Shown here: positions 62,261-64,000 of the stretch, piece by piece
How positions within the stretch are numbered: position 1 is the stretch's first letter
Layout of the letters: each line of letters begins with the position of its first letter
DNA from: Physcomitrium patens
Lineage: Eukaryota > Streptophyta > Bryopsida > Funariales > Funariaceae
Length of the DNA: 64,000 nt
Direction: 5' to 3'
NCBI RefSeq assembly: GCF_000002425.4
Contig: NC_037266.1
Span: 62,001 to 126,000, forward strand
The notes under the pieces: model-generated
The model's database searches: none
What the model saw: only the letters and a program-made list of their open reading frames with translations
What the model was told of the DNA's origin: nothing
Made by a program: the position numbers and the translations under genes

Positions 62261-64000
62261 GGTGGGACTACAAACCATCAATTCAACAGTGAATTATATA
62301 CATGCCACATGTTGGCTCTTACCAGATTTTAGTAAAAATGTTTACTTTTTATTATTACAAAATATCATTTTAGAATTTAATAATGATACTTTATTTTGGT
62401 TATTAAATAATCAAATATAACAAAAGAAAAATACCTTAGGGCAAGAATGGCGAAGCAAGTCTTTATTTTTTGGTATCTTAGAGCACTTATCACAACTTTT
62501 CGTATATCACCATGTTTAAAATATTTTTGGAGGGAATTTCTCCTTGAATTTTCAAATTGAGAATTTCCTCATATTGAAAGAAAATGTACTTAACAATACA
62601 ACTAACATTCATTCTACTGTAAATTTGACCCATACTAAGTGCTTTTATCTACAAAAGACTGATTGCTCTCGTTTCCTACTTGTGTATGTGTACTTCGTGC
62701 TTTCAGCAAAAAAAAAGATATTATGAACAAAGAAGTACCAGTGTCCATAAAGGAGCCATTCTTTTGTCAATGAAAGCTCTTGCCAAAGAGACAACCTAAT
62801 TTTGGAAGAAGTAAAATTGATTGGTTTGTCAAACTTCTAGCTGTGGAAGTACTTATTGACCCGCATAGCTAAACGGGAGAAGCTTTGGTCGATACTCTCA
62901 AGACAAACCCTTGGTCCAAAGAAAGAGGAATCCAATGTTGACAGTACAAAGAAGCTCATGTATATCATGAGCATGCCAATCAAACCTAGTTTCTTATCAC
63001 AACTTGTGGAATTTTAGGAACCGAAGCCATTGTGGGATTTTTTGTGCAGGTCGTAGCAACAGTTGCAATTTGGAAGCCCATTCTCGGATTAACCTTCCAG
63101 GCGCTTTCTAGTGATCTATTGCCAATGCCCCACATGAATGAGAAAGGCTCCCGCCTATAGATGCAACATCGGCAGTTCCATTAACTTGGGAGCATTATCA
63201 GCTTTCAGTTATTTTCTAGGCTCAAATTATCTATTATCTAGATCCCAAAAAAATGCGACTACATGCATAACCAAAATAAGCACCCATCCCTCGAACATAT
63301 ACCCAAGATCACCACGATACACTGCCTCTCCACACTACTCTACCTTCACTTCCAAGTGTGGCTATAAAAAAACAAATACAAACAAAATCCACCACTCCAG
63401 AGAAAACCAAAGCACCCAACCATAGTGCGCAACCATCTGCACTGCCATAGCTACTGACAACTTCTCGAAAACAAAATCTGTTAACAAAACTAAAGAAATT
63501 AGCGACAAAGAATCCACAACCCAGTAGTACAATTTGCAAGATGAAAGTGCGTCAATGGAGAGCGGTTCATTGTTGTACTCACTTGCTTCATCAATCAGAG
63601 TAAATGTATGCAACAGCCATCAGAAAAACCGATCAAATGTATGCACCTAAACCTTGATCAGTGATGTTGGTGAAGAAGTCATTATTGCATCTCAACAACT
63701 CTGTTATTTAATATATATATACTGAGAATTATATTTACTGAGAATTATTAAATATCCTAAGTAAATATCTATATTCATTTTTTTTAAAATTTAAAGGTAT
63801 TTCTTTTTAATTAATTTTACAATATGCATTTTTAAGTATTAGTATTAATTTCTTCTAATTTCATAAATTAATATCAATTGATATTGATAATTTTTTTTAT
63901 TGTCATTTATTTAAAATTATTTTATATTTTATAATCTAAGACTTAAATATATATATAACTTATTTGCTACCAATAAAAACATTTCTATACAATTTTTATA
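62261..64000. other. Mixed spacer at the right edge
   Basis: Composition is mixed between 62,700 and 63,680 and AT-rich elsewhere. Short frames near 63,138-63,613 on both strands have no recognisable domain. Sequence after 63,690 is simple AT-rich. Confidence 0.4.

Overview
This is a stretch of nuclear genome from a land plant. The five intact genes have plant-type products, GT-AG introns and pyrimidine-rich leaders. They sit in compact islands of mixed base composition, separated by very AT-rich, decayed LTR retrotransposons. The style (gene islands in a sea of chromodomain Ty3 elements, an L-type lectin without a kinase, an ABI-like WAVE subunit) fits a bryophyte, most likely a moss such as Physcomitrium. 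The species is an inference and cannot be proven from the window alone.

Layout. 1-14.1 kb: Ty1/copia pol relic (+), then a decayed Ty3 chromovirus (+) with both LTRs, each broken by a further insertion. 14.5-27.7 kb: gene island 1, with an ABI-like subunit of the WAVE/SCAR complex (+, 9 coding exons, 381 aa), a secreted L-type lectin (+, 2 exons), a DNAJC8-type J-protein (-, 1 exon), a broken coiled-coil gene fragment and a SINE-like element. 27.9-42.2 kb: antisense copia relic, a 31-bp minisatellite, two chromovirus copies in opposite orientation joined at an LTR edge, a further integrase fragment and AT-rich spacer. 42.4-46.7 kb: gene island 2, with a DUF2985/PLAC8 membrane protein (-). 46.8-48.3 kb: short copia-like LTR element (-), with a degenerate primer-binding site next to its 5' LTR. 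49.6-61.1 kb: gene island 3, an importin-11-type nuclear transport receptor (+, 23 coding exons, 1025 aa). 61.1-64 kb: AT-rich flank with a possible kelch-like relic.

The genes do not form a pathway or cluster. They act in actin nucleation (ABI-like), extracellular sugar recognition (lectin), spliceosome-associated chaperoning (DNAJC8-like), membrane or ion homeostasis (PLAC8) and nuclear import (importin-11). The coding exons were joined by hand from splice sites and reading phase. All joined reading frames stay open to their stops.

No CRISPR array, operon, phage or bacterial defence system is present, and I found nothing I would call a new biological system. The most unusual content is in the repeats: two non-coding insertion families, each found twice inside chromovirus copies; an inverted chromovirus junction; a near-perfect foldback; and a SINE-like element. 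The lectin also carries a substitution in its sugar-binding motif.
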